21,094 bases of DNA, from positions 1-21,094 of the IMG/VR virus record IMGVR_UViG_3300046450_002329; one strand, given 5' to 3'. The notes under the pieces are model-generated. The model made no database searches. It was not told the origin of the DNA and worked only from the letters and a program-made list of their open reading frames with translations. The translations under genes were made by a program, and so were the position numbers. The stretch comes from a virus. Shown here one piece after another: positions 1 to 8,382 of the stretch. Position 1 is the stretch's first letter. Each line of letters starts with the position of its first letter.

Positions 1-1374
1 CTGAACTAACTCATCAGGAGTTAAGTGTTCGTACTTTAAAGGAACACCTGTATCAATATCAGTAGTACCTGCCAGGGCTGGGTGGATGATTGTTGTGGCT
101 CCAGATCTGACATCCTCTAGCGTCTCTTGAGCTGGTTGAAGATTGTAGGTTGAAGCTCCAAGCATTTCAGCATCAGTAATAATTGATTTTAATTTTTTTA
201 AATGAGCATCAGCTTGTCTTACGTCGATTGTTCCTTCCAAGAGCGGGTCAATAACTTCTCCGATAACTGAACGTAAATAGAACTCATCTCTTCCAAGTTC
301 TTTATGTTTAGTCCATTCCATTCCTCTTTGTTCCATCATTGCATAAGGGGTGTTTGTTCTTCTAACGTCAAGATTGTTCCCAGTAAATCCAATGTCCTTC
401 GTGTGACTAAAACCTGGTAAATTAGTTTTAAGAGCTGTTAGTTGTGGAATTGAGAGTCTAACTTGCCTTGAGGCACTGTCTGGGCTTATTAAGTTAAATT
501 CAACTTGAAATGACCCTACTTTCCCTTTTAACTCTCCATTTCCGTGGGGACTAACCATCCTTCTATAGACGGGGTCGGATACTCTTATCTCTCCAGATCC
601 TTTTTCTTTCAATAGGCCTAGCTTTGTCTCCAGCTCTTTAAATGCAGAAATAAATCCATTTCTCGAATTGCTTGGTAACACGGTATGGCCCATGTTTGTT
701 TTTGTCGATAGTATTCTAGTAAGATCATTAACCCTAAAGTTTGCATCCTCGGCTATAAGAAATTTATCTGAAAAATCTCTTCCCCCAGATAGGCCCTCAA
801 GTAGTTCTGACGGTCGTAAGAAAGTCGGGACAACTCCAGTTTTGATAGTTTCTTGCACCAGTGGTCTGATTTGCTGATGGTGGTTCTCTAAGAACTGCAT
901 TAGGAGGTTCGAGTCGTTTCCTGGTCTACCACTTGATCCGGAGACTGCCTGCAGTAGCAATCTCGCAAGGCGGCTTTCCTTACCATCATCTACAATGTCT
1001 ATAGGGGCAATAGCCAGAGCCTCTTGCAGCTTCGCCATCGGACCAGCCGACTTTCCTGATAGTATGTCGAGGATAGACGATTTTTCTTCCACCTTTAGTT
1101 TGTTTAATGCTCCAGTAAAGGCAGTATGAAATAATTGCTTTTGTTGTAGCCTGCTAAACGACAGGGAGTTTGGCAATGGCTTATCGACCTGTAGCTGTAT
1201 TTGGGTCTCTAGGTATTTGATGCCAGCTTGTTTCGTCTTTTCTATGGAAAGATGTGGAAGCGAATCTTGCGTTCTGGCAATCTGAGTTTTTCTTTTCTTC
1301 AAAGATCTCTTGACGTCCACTGGTCGGTAAAGACTTTGATGCAGTTTACCGTCTCTGCTGTTATCGTTAGCCAT
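1..1374 (-). CDS. Unknown phage protein, 3' end outside window
   Basis: The reading frame is open from an ATG at 1374 to the left edge, giving 458 codons without a stop, so the C-terminus lies outside the window. The start is well supported: a GGAGG lies in the last codons of the upstream gene (ATGGAGGAATAAAAAATG), whose stop is 3 bases before this ATG. The N-terminal 40 residues are basic (KRSLKKRK near residues 23-30). The rest looks soluble and mixed helical, with helical stretches around residues 70-200, and no signal peptide or clear membrane segment. I do not recognise the family. Its place at the end of the tail operon, directly after the 1317-residue protein, suggests a virion or tail-assembly protein, but that is inference only. 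The remainder of the gene may contain the domain that identifies it. Confidence 0.85.
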   Translation of the reverse strand, partial: MANDNSRDGKLHQSLYRPVDVKRSLKKRKTQIARTQDSLPHLSIEKTKQAGIKYLETQIQLQVDKPLPNSLSFSRLQQKQLFHTAFTGALNKLKVEEKSSILDILSGKSAGPMAKLQEALAIAPIDIVDDGKESRLARLLLQAVSGSSGRPGNDSNLLMQFLENHHQQIRPLVQETIKTGVVPTFLRPSELLEGLSGGRDFSDKFLIAEDANFRVNDLTRILSTKTNMGHTVLPSNSRNGFISAFKELETKLGLLKEKGSGEIRVSDPVYRRMVSPHGNGELKGKVGSFQVEFNLISPDSASRQVRLSIPQLTALKTNLPGFSHTKDIGFTGNNLDVRRTNTPYAMMEQRGMEWTKHKELGRDEFYLRSVIGEVIDPLLEGTIDVRQADAHLKKLKSIITDAEMLGASTYNLQPAQETLEDVRSGATTIIHPALAGTTDIDTGVPLKYEHLTPDELVQ

Positions 1375-1377
1375 TTT

Positions 1378-4300
1378 TTATTCCTCCATGTCTAGGGAAA
1401 CTGTTTGTCTTGATCCGGGGCCCCATTCTTTGCTAATCCCGATATCAGCTTGTATCCTTCTTGTTGCAAAAAGCTCATTCATCATTCTTTGTTGTTGATA
1501 AGGGTCTCCTGATTGAGCATCCTGCAGTCCCATCACTGCTTCATCAAGAAAGGGCTTGCTTCCTAAAGCTCTCAACTGTGTATCATAAAATCCATGGTCG
1601 TGCATGTCTTGTCCCGTTTCCAGTGCCATCTTCAATCTTATATCTTCTAGATCAACAGAGGGGTGCCAGCCTATCCAGTCAGGTCCAGGAAGATTAACAT
1701 CTGGTAGTAATTGCGTCCTTCTATACCAGTCAGGATAATTTTCTCCCGGATATTTGCTTTGCATAAAAAGCTGATAGAGTTCTGTTGTTTTTGGAAAACC
1801 CTCGTTTCTAGCATTCTCATTAGTCGAGTTTATCCTGTCAGAAGCTTCGTCAGATTGTAATGCGAATTCATTCATTCCATCTCTTGCTTTTTTCATATCC
1901 TGTGATTGATTTAATTTCCATCTAGCTAAGTAAAGCTCTCTCTGGTTCCTGGGGACAAGCTCTAGGATCCTTTTTCTTTTCTCTGGAGAGTCTGCCTCAG
2001 AGAATGCACGAAAGTAATCTCTATCCCTGGAAGGTAGCGCCCTGTAAATAGAAGAATCCTTTTGAGTGTAAGGATTCATCCCGAAAAGGGTTTCGTCTTT
2101 TTTCCTCTCAAAGATAGCTTGAGCTTCTGCATCTCTGTTTAGTTTAGCAATGTTTGAGAGTCTTGTATACTTTGCATATTTAAGCATATCGAAATACTCA
2201 TCCATGCCTCTAGTTTCTTCCTGGTGGCCGGGAATACCTTTCCAGCCTGCATAATTGTGGGCAAAACTAGTAATGTTTGGATAGATGAAATTATCAAATG
2301 GCTTGTTCCAGAAAGCTGACTTGGTGCCATAAACGTTTTCCCTTTCGTAGCTTTCGATTGAAGTCCTTCTGGGGTTAAATTTACTTTCAGGAGAGATCGG
2401 AAGCAGGTATTCGAAGGGAGACTGGAGGTGCAAGCCCCACTCTATTGCGCTTCCTATGGCCCCCAAGGGCCCTGTGGTTTCACTCCTTTGTGCTGCATTC
2501 AGCTTATTGATGCCAGCTAGAGTTAGAGAGGAGGACTCGGCTGCATACTTGTCCCCTTGCCCCATCAAGGAGTTTCTATATTCAGAGAACTCCCTGCCTT
2601 TCCTTTTTTCTTCAAGTTGCTCTAGGGTCGATTCGTATATGCTCAGGTCGAAAGAATTAAAACTATCTCTTTGCTTCTTTGCCTCTGCTGCTATCTTTTT
2701 AAATTCATGACTATTTGCAGCAACATCTGCGAGTATTTTAAATTTATGAATTAGTGGATAGTCTTCAGGATCTAGCCCCTCTAGCTCTGAAAATCTTGCA
2801 GCATAACCAACCCCAGGTAATCGATACTCACCTTCTGCTATCTTTGTATAAGGATCTCCTTCTTGAAAGTTTATCCCTCTAGATCCTGTTCCTGGTAGCC
2901 AGGATGCCATAGTGTTTTTAAGTGGGTTGTAGGTATCTCGATATTTTCTTTCACTTGGGAAAAGACGTCTATACGCCTCATTGGTCATACCCATGCCACC
3001 AAGATTCAGGTCATAAAAATCACGAGAAGCAGAGGTTACGTCTCGAAATGAGTCCATTGTTTTGTACTGGTCCATTACGCCCGGAGTTCCGGTTAGCTTG
3101 TCGATTCCGCTTTCAAGTGCATACCCCCAAAGGCCAGCTTGTTCTGTCATCTGATAGAACATGCTACTTAAGGATTGAGATGCGGAATAGGGGGATATGG
3201 CTTTACCCGGAGCTTCTCCGAGTTCTGTTGCGTAGGATTTTCCGTATCCCGGATCTTGAGCTTTTTGAAATTCACCATCTAGCCACTCTTCGTTGTGCAT
3301 AGTCATGACTGGTTTTATTAATCTACCAATTGTATTTGCCAATACTGGACCCACAAAGGCAACGTCTTCAAAAGGCAGAGAGGTTACAGGATAGGGCCGA
3401 TCATAAAAATGCTTCTGTTCCAGATTGTAAGTAAATTCCTTCTCAAAGAATTTTCTCAATGGCGACATATCGACATCTTCTTGCCACAAGGCTTTCTCTT
3501 TATACTTGGATTTCATTCTGGCAAAAGCATGCGGGCGATAGTACATGATATCATCCCCTTCATAAGAGCCTCTGCCGAATTCCCAAAAACGTCCTCTACG
3601 AACAGCTACCTCTTGCCTTCCTGCATATATGTCTTCAAGCTCTTCTGGTCTTTCGTCTGGAACTAAAATATCAAAAATAGAAGGAACTGCTGCCAACATT
3701 CCCCCAATAACTGCTGGCATAAATCCAGCAAGCTTTCCTACTGTTGCTCTTCCAAGGTTTATATTGGTAAAGGGAACCCTCAAGTCTAAAAGCTCGGCAG
3801 TCCCTGCATTTTCTGCAGGTGTTGTGAATGCTTTCCATAGTGCCGTGACGGCTCCTTTGGCTCCAAACTTTCCTTCATCGGTGTTCGCGTACCAACTACC
3901 AGGTCTAAAGGTTCCCCATTTTTCAAATTGTTTTCCAAGAAAATGACTATCTTCAAAATCGTGCTCGGTGTATCTCTTGGACAGGTCTGCCCTAGCTATA
4001 TTAAACTTTTCCCCCCAACTCTGATTTCCTGGAATTGAGCTTGCTCTTTTTACTGCCTGAAATCTTTCATACCCTCCAACAGAAAGACCTCCGAGCAACA
4101 TGCCTCCAAGCCCAAGCTTTGGTATGTTATACATATCAACAAGACCAGGAACCCACTCGTTTAGCCCATCCTGAAGGTCGTAAACATCACCAATTCCAGG
4201 CATCTCTAATGCATCGAGTACGTGTGCATAACCTAGGTGAGCTGCAACCCCTGCAGTGGCAATGGATTCTGTGATTCCAGTTCCAATGGTTTGCTCAACC

Positions 4301-5331
4301 ATCCAATCTAACTGATCATAGGCTAATGGAACTGCGGTTCCTATTACAGCTAGCTTCTTCCCTAGCTTCCAGGCTGTTCTGCCTGGGGTGGTTGCAGAGA
4401 CACCAAGACCCTTCCAATCCCCCTGAAAATACTTTCCAAGATATGGCATGTTGGCAAGCTTATCTGCCATCCATTTTGTTGCAGGCTGTTCGGTAAAATC
4501 CTCACTCAGCAGTCTATTGAATCGATAGATTCCAAATTCTGCTCCAATGGCCTTGGCTCTTCTCCAGTGGTATTGGAATTTGCTTTTTCCACCAATAAAC
4601 TGTATGGGCATCCCTGCGATTTGGGGGCTGATCGAATTGGGCATGGGATTGCCCGCTGGACTCGTTCCTGTGAAAGTCTTTTGGTTGAAAGAGGGAACGT
4701 TGTTTGATGCGCCTGGTAAATTCGATCTAACATAGGAATCACCGACAGTATTGCTGGCCCCCTCCTGCATTCGGATAACACCAGCATGCTGAACAAGGAT
4801 CTTTCCGTCATCAGCTGAGCCAAGATAGAGCTTCCCGTCCTTGAAGGTAACTCCCTTTTTCAGTATATCCTCTTGTCCGAAGATGTCTCTTGCTTTGCCG
4901 GTCTTGGCGTCAATACTGCTATCTTGAAGTCGGTGAATATAGTTGGCGGTTTTTCGATCACCTTGTTTAGCCAAGTCAAAAAACTGGCCCTTTTTGCTTG
5001 CTTCCTGAACGGTGGCTTCTCTGTGAGAAAGAATATTAGAAACCTGAAAAGTTCTACCCCAACGAAAAGGGAGAGCATAGTCTTCTACTGCCCTGGCTGC
5101 TTGAGTTGCTGTGTCCCAGAGAAAAGGGCTACTTCGCATTGCGGCATATGCGCCTCCCATGCCAGCCATTGCAGCTGCTCTAAAGCTATAGGAATGTGAC
5201 TCTTCAAAGCCAGACTCGTAGTCTCTGTCTGTCCAGACCTCTTCTTTATTTCCAAGACCCAGGGCTTTGCCGTAATATTTTCTACCTGTTTGGGGGTTTA
5301 ATAAAAAAGGCTGTGGTTCGTTGTCTGCCAC
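1378..5331 (-). CDS. Very large virion protein in tape-measure position (putative)
   Basis: A 1317-residue protein starting with GTG at 5331. The G is shared with the TAG stop of the upstream chaperone-like gene (TAGTG), so translation is probably coupled; no strong ribosome site is visible, and the next Met is at residue 55. It sits where the tape measure normally follows the chaperone genes, and its size would suit that role. The composition is unusual for one: it is rich in Tyr, Trp, Phe, Pro and charged residues, and I see no long heptad coiled coil. Hydrophobic or Gly/Ala-rich stretches lie near residues 51-65, 326-338, 350-372, 405-420 and 531-557. An aromatic segment at about 580-605 (RFWEFGRGSYEGDD, then YYRPHAFAR) resembles, from memory, a motif in large structural proteins of other phages. 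Options are a tape measure, an ejected internal protein or a large tail/baseplate component. I favour a virion protein that contacts membrane, but this is inference. Confidence 0.8.
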   Translation of the reverse strand: MADNEPQPFLLNPQTGRKYYGKALGLGNKEEVWTDRDYESGFEESHSYSFRAAAMAGMGGAYAAMRSSPFLWDTATQAARAVEDYALPFRWGRTFQVSNILSHREATVQEASKKGQFFDLAKQGDRKTANYIHRLQDSSIDAKTGKARDIFGQEDILKKGVTFKDGKLYLGSADDGKILVQHAGVIRMQEGASNTVGDSYVRSNLPGASNNVPSFNQKTFTGTSPAGNPMPNSISPQIAGMPIQFIGGKSKFQYHWRRAKAIGAEFGIYRFNRLLSEDFTEQPATKWMADKLANMPYLGKYFQGDWKGLGVSATTPGRTAWKLGKKLAVIGTAVPLAYDQLDWMVEQTIGTGITESIATAGVAAHLGYAHVLDALEMPGIGDVYDLQDGLNEWVPGLVDMYNIPKLGLGGMLLGGLSVGGYERFQAVKRASSIPGNQSWGEKFNIARADLSKRYTEHDFEDSHFLGKQFEKWGTFRPGSWYANTDEGKFGAKGAVTALWKAFTTPAENAGTAELLDLRVPFTNINLGRATVGKLAGFMPAVIGGMLAAVPSIFDILVPDERPEELEDIYAGRQEVAVRRGRFWEFGRGSYEGDDIMYYRPHAFARMKSKYKEKALWQEDVDMSPLRKFFEKEFTYNLEQKHFYDRPYPVTSLPFEDVAFVGPVLANTIGRLIKPVMTMHNEEWLDGEFQKAQDPGYGKSYATELGEAPGKAISPYSASQSLSSMFYQMTEQAGLWGYALESGIDKLTGTPGVMDQYKTMDSFRDVTSASRDFYDLNLGGMGMTNEAYRRLFPSERKYRDTYNPLKNTMASWLPGTGSRGINFQEGDPYTKIAEGEYRLPGVGYAARFSELEGLDPEDYPLIHKFKILADVAANSHEFKKIAAEAKKQRDSFNSFDLSIYESTLEQLEEKRKGREFSEYRNSLMGQGDKYAAESSSLTLAGINKLNAAQRSETTGPLGAIGSAIEWGLHLQSPFEYLLPISPESKFNPRRTSIESYERENVYGTKSAFWNKPFDNFIYPNITSFAHNYAGWKGIPGHQEETRGMDEYFDMLKYAKYTRLSNIAKLNRDAEAQAIFERKKDETLFGMNPYTQKDSSIYRALPSRDRDYFRAFSEADSPEKRKRILELVPRNQRELYLARWKLNQSQDMKKARDGMNEFALQSDEASDRINSTNENARNEGFPKTTELYQLFMQSKYPGENYPDWYRRTQLLPDVNLPGPDWIGWHPSVDLEDIRLKMALETGQDMHDHGFYDTQLRALGSKPFLDEAVMGLQDAQSGDPYQQQRMMNELFATRRIQADIGISKEWGPGSRQTVSLDMEE

Positions 5332-6281
5332 TACTTTCGTTTCTTAGAACGACTTCTCTTAAATACGTCAGCGTAGTGTTCTTCCATGGCTATTCCGGCT
5401 TGTTTCTGTCTAGAATGCTGTCCTGCAACCTTTGCCTTGTTCGCTTCTTCACGTTTTTGAGCCTCTGCCAATCTATCCTCTGGAGTCTTGATATCTAACT
5501 CTTTTCCTTCTTCCATCTGTTTCATGTAGTCTGCATAAATAATATTCGCATCTTTAGTCATCTGGTCGATACTAATACCTTCGTCTTCTTTTTCGTGACC
5601 AACCATATCGGTAGCTGAAGCCCTTATGTCAGACTGAGTTATGATCGTATCTGTTTCGTTGCGTCGTGGGGGCACAGGAGCTGATTTCCTTTCTGTTGGC
5701 TTTTCTAAGCCTTGTTCTTCTAGGTACTCCATGTACAGGTCCATAGCTCCCTTCTTATTCTCTTTGGGGGCTTCTTGCTTTTGTTTCTCGGGATCTTCAA
5801 AATTAATTCTGTTTTGTAGGATTCCAAGGTCCATGAGCTTTTGCTCTGCTTGCGCCAATCTCAGCATAAAATCTGCATACTTTAGCTTGTAGATGTCTTC
5901 TGGCTTGTAGGCTGGAAATGCCTGAGATATTAGAATCATTGTCTGGTGGATTGCCTGTGTCGCTACAATCCGAAATCCGTTTAATGCATAATTTAAGCTA
6001 TCAATAGAAACTGGTCCCGAATTCTCAATGATATCTCTTACAACAGTAGTGACCGTCCCCGCCTTTAGTACGGGGAGGTCATCGACTATAAACTCATCTA
6101 ATACGCATTTTTGAAAAATCTCATCTTCTATTGTTGCCCTGGCATAGGATTGGCCCTCAAGAAGGGCTGAGTACTCTATGAACTCGCCGATATCAAGTTG
6201 TTTCCATGGGATAACAACTCCATTTTCAAGCGTAGTTATGAATACTGATCCGTATTTTCTTCTCAAAGAGGCCAGATTCAT
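5331..6281 (-). CDS. Tail assembly chaperone-like protein, long form
   Basis: A 316-residue protein starting with ATG at 6281. The AGGAG ribosome site overlaps the TAG stop of the upstream 149-residue gene (TTTAGGAGCTACCATG). Residues 6-90 are visibly related to the upstream protein: both have a K/R-x-G-x-[VI]F start, an E-x-x-x-QKC[VL]L block (here residues 54-61) and a KAG[TS][VL]TT block (here 73-79). Residues 91-155 add a helical region rich in hydrophobics. From about 160 onward it is highly charged and probably disordered, ending in a strongly basic tail (KRSRSKKRK). Lying between the tube genes and the giant gene at 1378-5331, it matches the position of the tail assembly chaperones (lambda G/GT type) that coat the tape measure during tube assembly. 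The role is inferred from position and architecture. The next gene starts on the last base of its stop codon. Confidence 0.7.
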   Translation of the reverse strand: MNLASLRRKYGSVFITTLENGVVIPWKQLDIGEFIEYSALLEGQSYARATIEDEIFQKCVLDEFIVDDLPVLKAGTVTTVVRDIIENSGPVSIDSLNYALNGFRIVATQAIHQTMILISQAFPAYKPEDIYKLKYADFMLRLAQAEQKLMDLGILQNRINFEDPEKQKQEAPKENKKGAMDLYMEYLEEQGLEKPTERKSAPVPPRRNETDTIITQSDIRASATDMVGHEKEDEGISIDQMTKDANIIYADYMKQMEEGKELDIKTPEDRLAEAQKREEANKAKVAGQHSRQKQAGIAMEEHYADVFKRSRSKKRK

Positions 6282-6289
6282 GGTAGCTC

Positions 6290-6739
6290 CTAAAGTTTAA
6301 CACACAAAGCTGCCGCCATTTGGGGGTTTATAAAATTAGAGTTTTGCATGATTTGCTCATTAAGGGTTGTGAGGCTTCCTGCTTTATGCTCAAGGGAGGT
6401 CTCTGCCTTTGGGGAACTCCACAATAGGCACTTTTGAACAACTTGTTCTTCTAATTCAAAATTGCTAACAGGCTGATTGGAGGCCTGAACATGCTCTTGC
6501 AAGGCTACGAATTCTTTTCTATTGATTGGTCTCCAAACAATAAGTTCTTCTTCTGAAAAGCCAGAACAAAAAATCTCTCCATGTCTCTGCTTCCACTGGT
6601 CAATCTTTACATTTGATGGGGAATCTGGGAACTCCGATAGTAGTTGCGCAAGGCTTGCGCTTGCTTCGGATGTCTGCCCTCCCGCATTATCTAGCTCATC
6701 TGTATTCTCTGTATTCTCAACGGTTTGTTCTTCTGTCAT
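6290..6739 (-). CDS. Tail assembly chaperone-like protein, short paralogue
   Basis: A 149-residue protein starting with ATG at 6739 after a clear AAAGGAG (spacing 5). Residues 1-45 are acidic, Ser/Thr-rich and probably disordered. Residues 49-136 align by eye with the N-terminal domain of the next gene: WKQRHGEIF matches LRRKYGSVF, LEEQVVQKCLL matches IEDEIFQKCVL, and HKAGSLTTLNEQIMQNS matches LKAGTVTTVVRDIIENS. The protein stops shortly after the shared domain and lacks the extension of the longer paralogue. It therefore resembles the short G-type product of a chaperone pair, encoded by its own gene. The end of this gene has no obvious slippery heptamer leading into the downstream frame, and the downstream gene has its own ribosome site. 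A TAG stop lies 8 bases before the next start. Confidence 0.65.
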   Translation of the reverse strand: MTEEQTVENTENTDELDNAGGQTSEASASLAQLLSEFPDSPSNVKIDQWKQRHGEIFCSGFSEEELIVWRPINRKEFVALQEHVQASNQPVSNFELEEQVVQKCLLWSSPKAETSLEHKAGSLTTLNEQIMQNSNFINPQMAAALCVKL

Positions 6740-6769
6740 AACCGCTCCTTTCTTAAGTAATTTGTAATA

Positions 6770-7486
6770 TTATATAACATTTTTAGCATAAAAAGAATAG
6801 ACTTCTTGTACTGGATTTTCGTCAATGACAAGTGTTTGTGCTTTGCCAGTCAAGTGAACCCCTTCTATTTTATGTATGGTTTGCGAATCCGACCCTTCGT
6901 GTCCAAATTTTAAATATATATCAAAACCATTTAAGGCTTTTCTGTCGACTCTTCTCTTGTCCGTAAGCTCTTCACTTACCTGATCTGTTCCTGTTTCTGG
7001 ACCCCAAATGAGATCATTTAAAACACCTGAATTTGTAGGTGTTCCAAATTCTCTAGAGGCCGCAATTTGAGCTGCGTACTTCTCCATCAGGGCTGCGATC
7101 TCCTGTGTTGGTGGATCTAGATCAATTCCGTCAGAAACTGCAGATAGCTCTGTCTTCAATTGCTGCAATTTTGCCTTGTACCTCTCTTCTTGGGTTTCAA
7201 GGATAGAGACTGCATTATTCGGATGGAGATTGTATCCCCTTACATGATTCAAAACAGACCAAAGATAGCCAGCTTCTACAAAGTTAATACTGAAGCTACC
7301 TTGAACAATGATCGTCCCAGATGCCATCTCGTCAAAAAACTGAGAAGCATAACCGTATATAGGAACCTTTGACTGCTGAACAGTCCATTGGAGACTAGTG
7401 ATTTCGTCAATTAAAACATTCTCTATATATACTGAAGATTGCGCCCCACTATAGTAATCTAGATTATATTCAAATTTGTTTAGCAT
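6770..7486 (-). CDS. Tail tube-family protein, third paralogue
   Basis: A 238-residue protein whose ATG directly follows the TAG of the upstream tube paralogue (TAGATG), with an AGGAG placed inside that gene's last Arg codons. It has the beta-rich pattern of T4 gp19-like tube proteins. The N-terminal part carries YSGAQSSVYIENVLIDE, then a strand-rich run at about residues 32-75 with the region VPIYGY and a GTIIVQGSFSINF strand. The C-terminal part (from about 185) has FDIYLKFG, then IHKIEGVHLTGK, and ends with VYSFYAKNVI. A helical, charged insertion occupies about residues 93-145. It is the most divergent of three adjacent tube-like genes and may be a tube initiator or terminator or a baseplate-hub tube protein rather than the main tube subunit; this is inferred from divergence and order. 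The gene ends with TAA at 6770 and is followed by a 30-base AT-rich gap. Confidence 0.7.
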   Translation of the reverse strand: MLNKFEYNLDYYSGAQSSVYIENVLIDEITSLQWTVQQSKVPIYGYASQFFDEMASGTIIVQGSFSINFVEAGYLWSVLNHVRGYNLHPNNAVSILETQEERYKAKLQQLKTELSAVSDGIDLDPPTQEIAALMEKYAAQIAASREFGTPTNSGVLNDLIWGPETGTDQVSEELTDKRRVDRKALNGFDIYLKFGHEGSDSQTIHKIEGVHLTGKAQTLVIDENPVQEVYSFYAKNVI

Positions 7487-8317
7487 CTAGAATCTCCTTC
7501 TCAAATTTACAGAATCAAGCCAGCTAGAATAGGATTCATAGTTCGTCTTAAAGATATCACTGGCCTTTAAATCCCTAGATCCTTTTTTACCATCCCTGTA
7601 CGCTAGGTCCTTTATGTTTGCCATTGGATCCATGTCCAGGGCAACAAATTGAATAACCTCTTCTATTAGTAAGTCTTCGATGCTCAGTGTTTTTCCGTGG
7701 TTTAAAAACTCGACACCATATAGGGCCATCCTTGAAATGCTACCGTATTCGTTTTGAAATAAGAAAGTCAAGTCAACCGGAAGTAACTGATCTGGCAATA
7801 TGGAAGAACGGATATCTGATGTGTTATAAGCATTACTCAACATATCCTCCATTTGCTTGCATAACTTTCTTAGGGATTGCTGGTCAAGTACCGTAAAGAT
7901 CATTGAGCCTGCAATAGTTCTTGGGCCTCTTGTATAGCCTCTAACATGCGAATTCCCTAAAGACCTAACAGGACTTTTGGGTCTATGCGCCTGACAGGAG
8001 ATTGTCTGTACAGTGCCTAATTCGAAAGCAAAATTACTTAAGTTCTCTCTACTTGCGGGGAGACCGTTTAATATTGTTTGATTCTCTACTGTGTCTTTTA
8101 AGAACCAACGAGACAGGCTTCCGAAATTCAATGTTGCTATGACACTGATATCTGCCCCAGAATAACTAGAGTTAGCAAACTTGGGCTTTTCTGCCCAGCT
8201 ACCAGAAGCTATACCAAGAGTCTCGTCATCTTCATTGCGTGAGGAATCTTCATCTCCCCAGCTACCAGAAGCCCCACCACCGCCAAAGCTTCCGCCCCCG
8301 CCTGAAAATAACGCCAT
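7487..8317 (-). CDS. Tail tube-family protein, second paralogue with Gly-rich N-terminus
   Basis: A 276-residue protein starting with ATG at 8317 after AAGGAG (spacing 7). The first 45 residues are low-complexity Gly/Ser/Asp and contain ASGSW twice, 21 codons apart. From about residue 52 it follows the tube-fold pattern shared with its neighbour: YSGADISVIATLNFG, then the VRGYTRGPRTIAGSMIF block, then DQLLPVDLTFLFQNEYG and YGVEFLNHGKTLSIEDL. The upstream paralogue has matching blocks (YSRGKRGIAGTLIFLMF, DQVLPFDVTLAAANEYG, YGCEILNEGYGVSIDDI). The C-terminal 40 residues are an extra charged tail (RDGKKGSRDLKASD region) not seen in the other two. Neighbours and homology support a virion tube or tube-junction protein. 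The Gly-rich head could be a flexible linker or surface-exposed arm. A perfect 13-bp hairpin precedes the gene. Confidence 0.75.
   Translation of the reverse strand: MALFSGGGGSFGGGGASGSWGDEDSSRNEDDETLGIASGSWAEKPKFANSSYSGADISVIATLNFGSLSRWFLKDTVENQTILNGLPASRENLSNFAFELGTVQTISCQAHRPKSPVRSLGNSHVRGYTRGPRTIAGSMIFTVLDQQSLRKLCKQMEDMLSNAYNTSDIRSSILPDQLLPVDLTFLFQNEYGSISRMALYGVEFLNHGKTLSIEDLLIEEVIQFVALDMDPMANIKDLAYRDGKKGSRDLKASDIFKTNYESYSSWLDSVNLRRRF
8194..8272. repeat. 16-bp direct repeat, 63-bp period, in tube paralogue 2
   Basis: CCCAGCTACCAGAAGC occurs exactly at 8194-8209 and 8257-8272. The 63-base spacing is 21 codons, so the repeat is in frame and encodes the two ASGSW copies in the low-complexity N-terminus of the second tube paralogue. 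It looks like a remnant of an in-frame tandem duplication. Confidence 0.85.
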
Positions 8318-8335
8318 TTTTTATCTCCTTAAGGA

Positions 8336-8365
8336 ATTACCTGGCAGCTTTTGCTGCCAGGTAAT
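8336..8365 (-). other. Perfect 13-bp hairpin between tube genes
   Basis: attacctggcagc at 8336-8348 and gctgccaggtaat at 8353-8365 are exact inverted repeats with a 4-base loop. Read in the operon direction the stem is followed by TCCTTAAGGAG, the next ribosome site, and not by a T tract, so it is not a standard terminator for these genes. Read on the plus strand it is followed by TTTAGTTAATTATTTT. Likely roles are mRNA processing or protection of the upstream tube message, or a stop for antisense transcripts. Confidence 0.75.
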
Positions 8366-8382
8366 TTTAGTTAATTATTTTA

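Noticed and set aside
6290-6300. A programmed frameshift joining the 149- and 316-residue chaperone genes.
   Set aside because: No X-XXY-YYZ slippery heptamer is present in the short overlap of open frames, and the second gene has its own AGGAG and ATG.
6770-6785. TATAAT-like sequence at the end of the third tube gene as a promoter.
   Set aside because: There is no matching -35 at proper spacing, and AT-rich stop-codon regions give such matches by chance.
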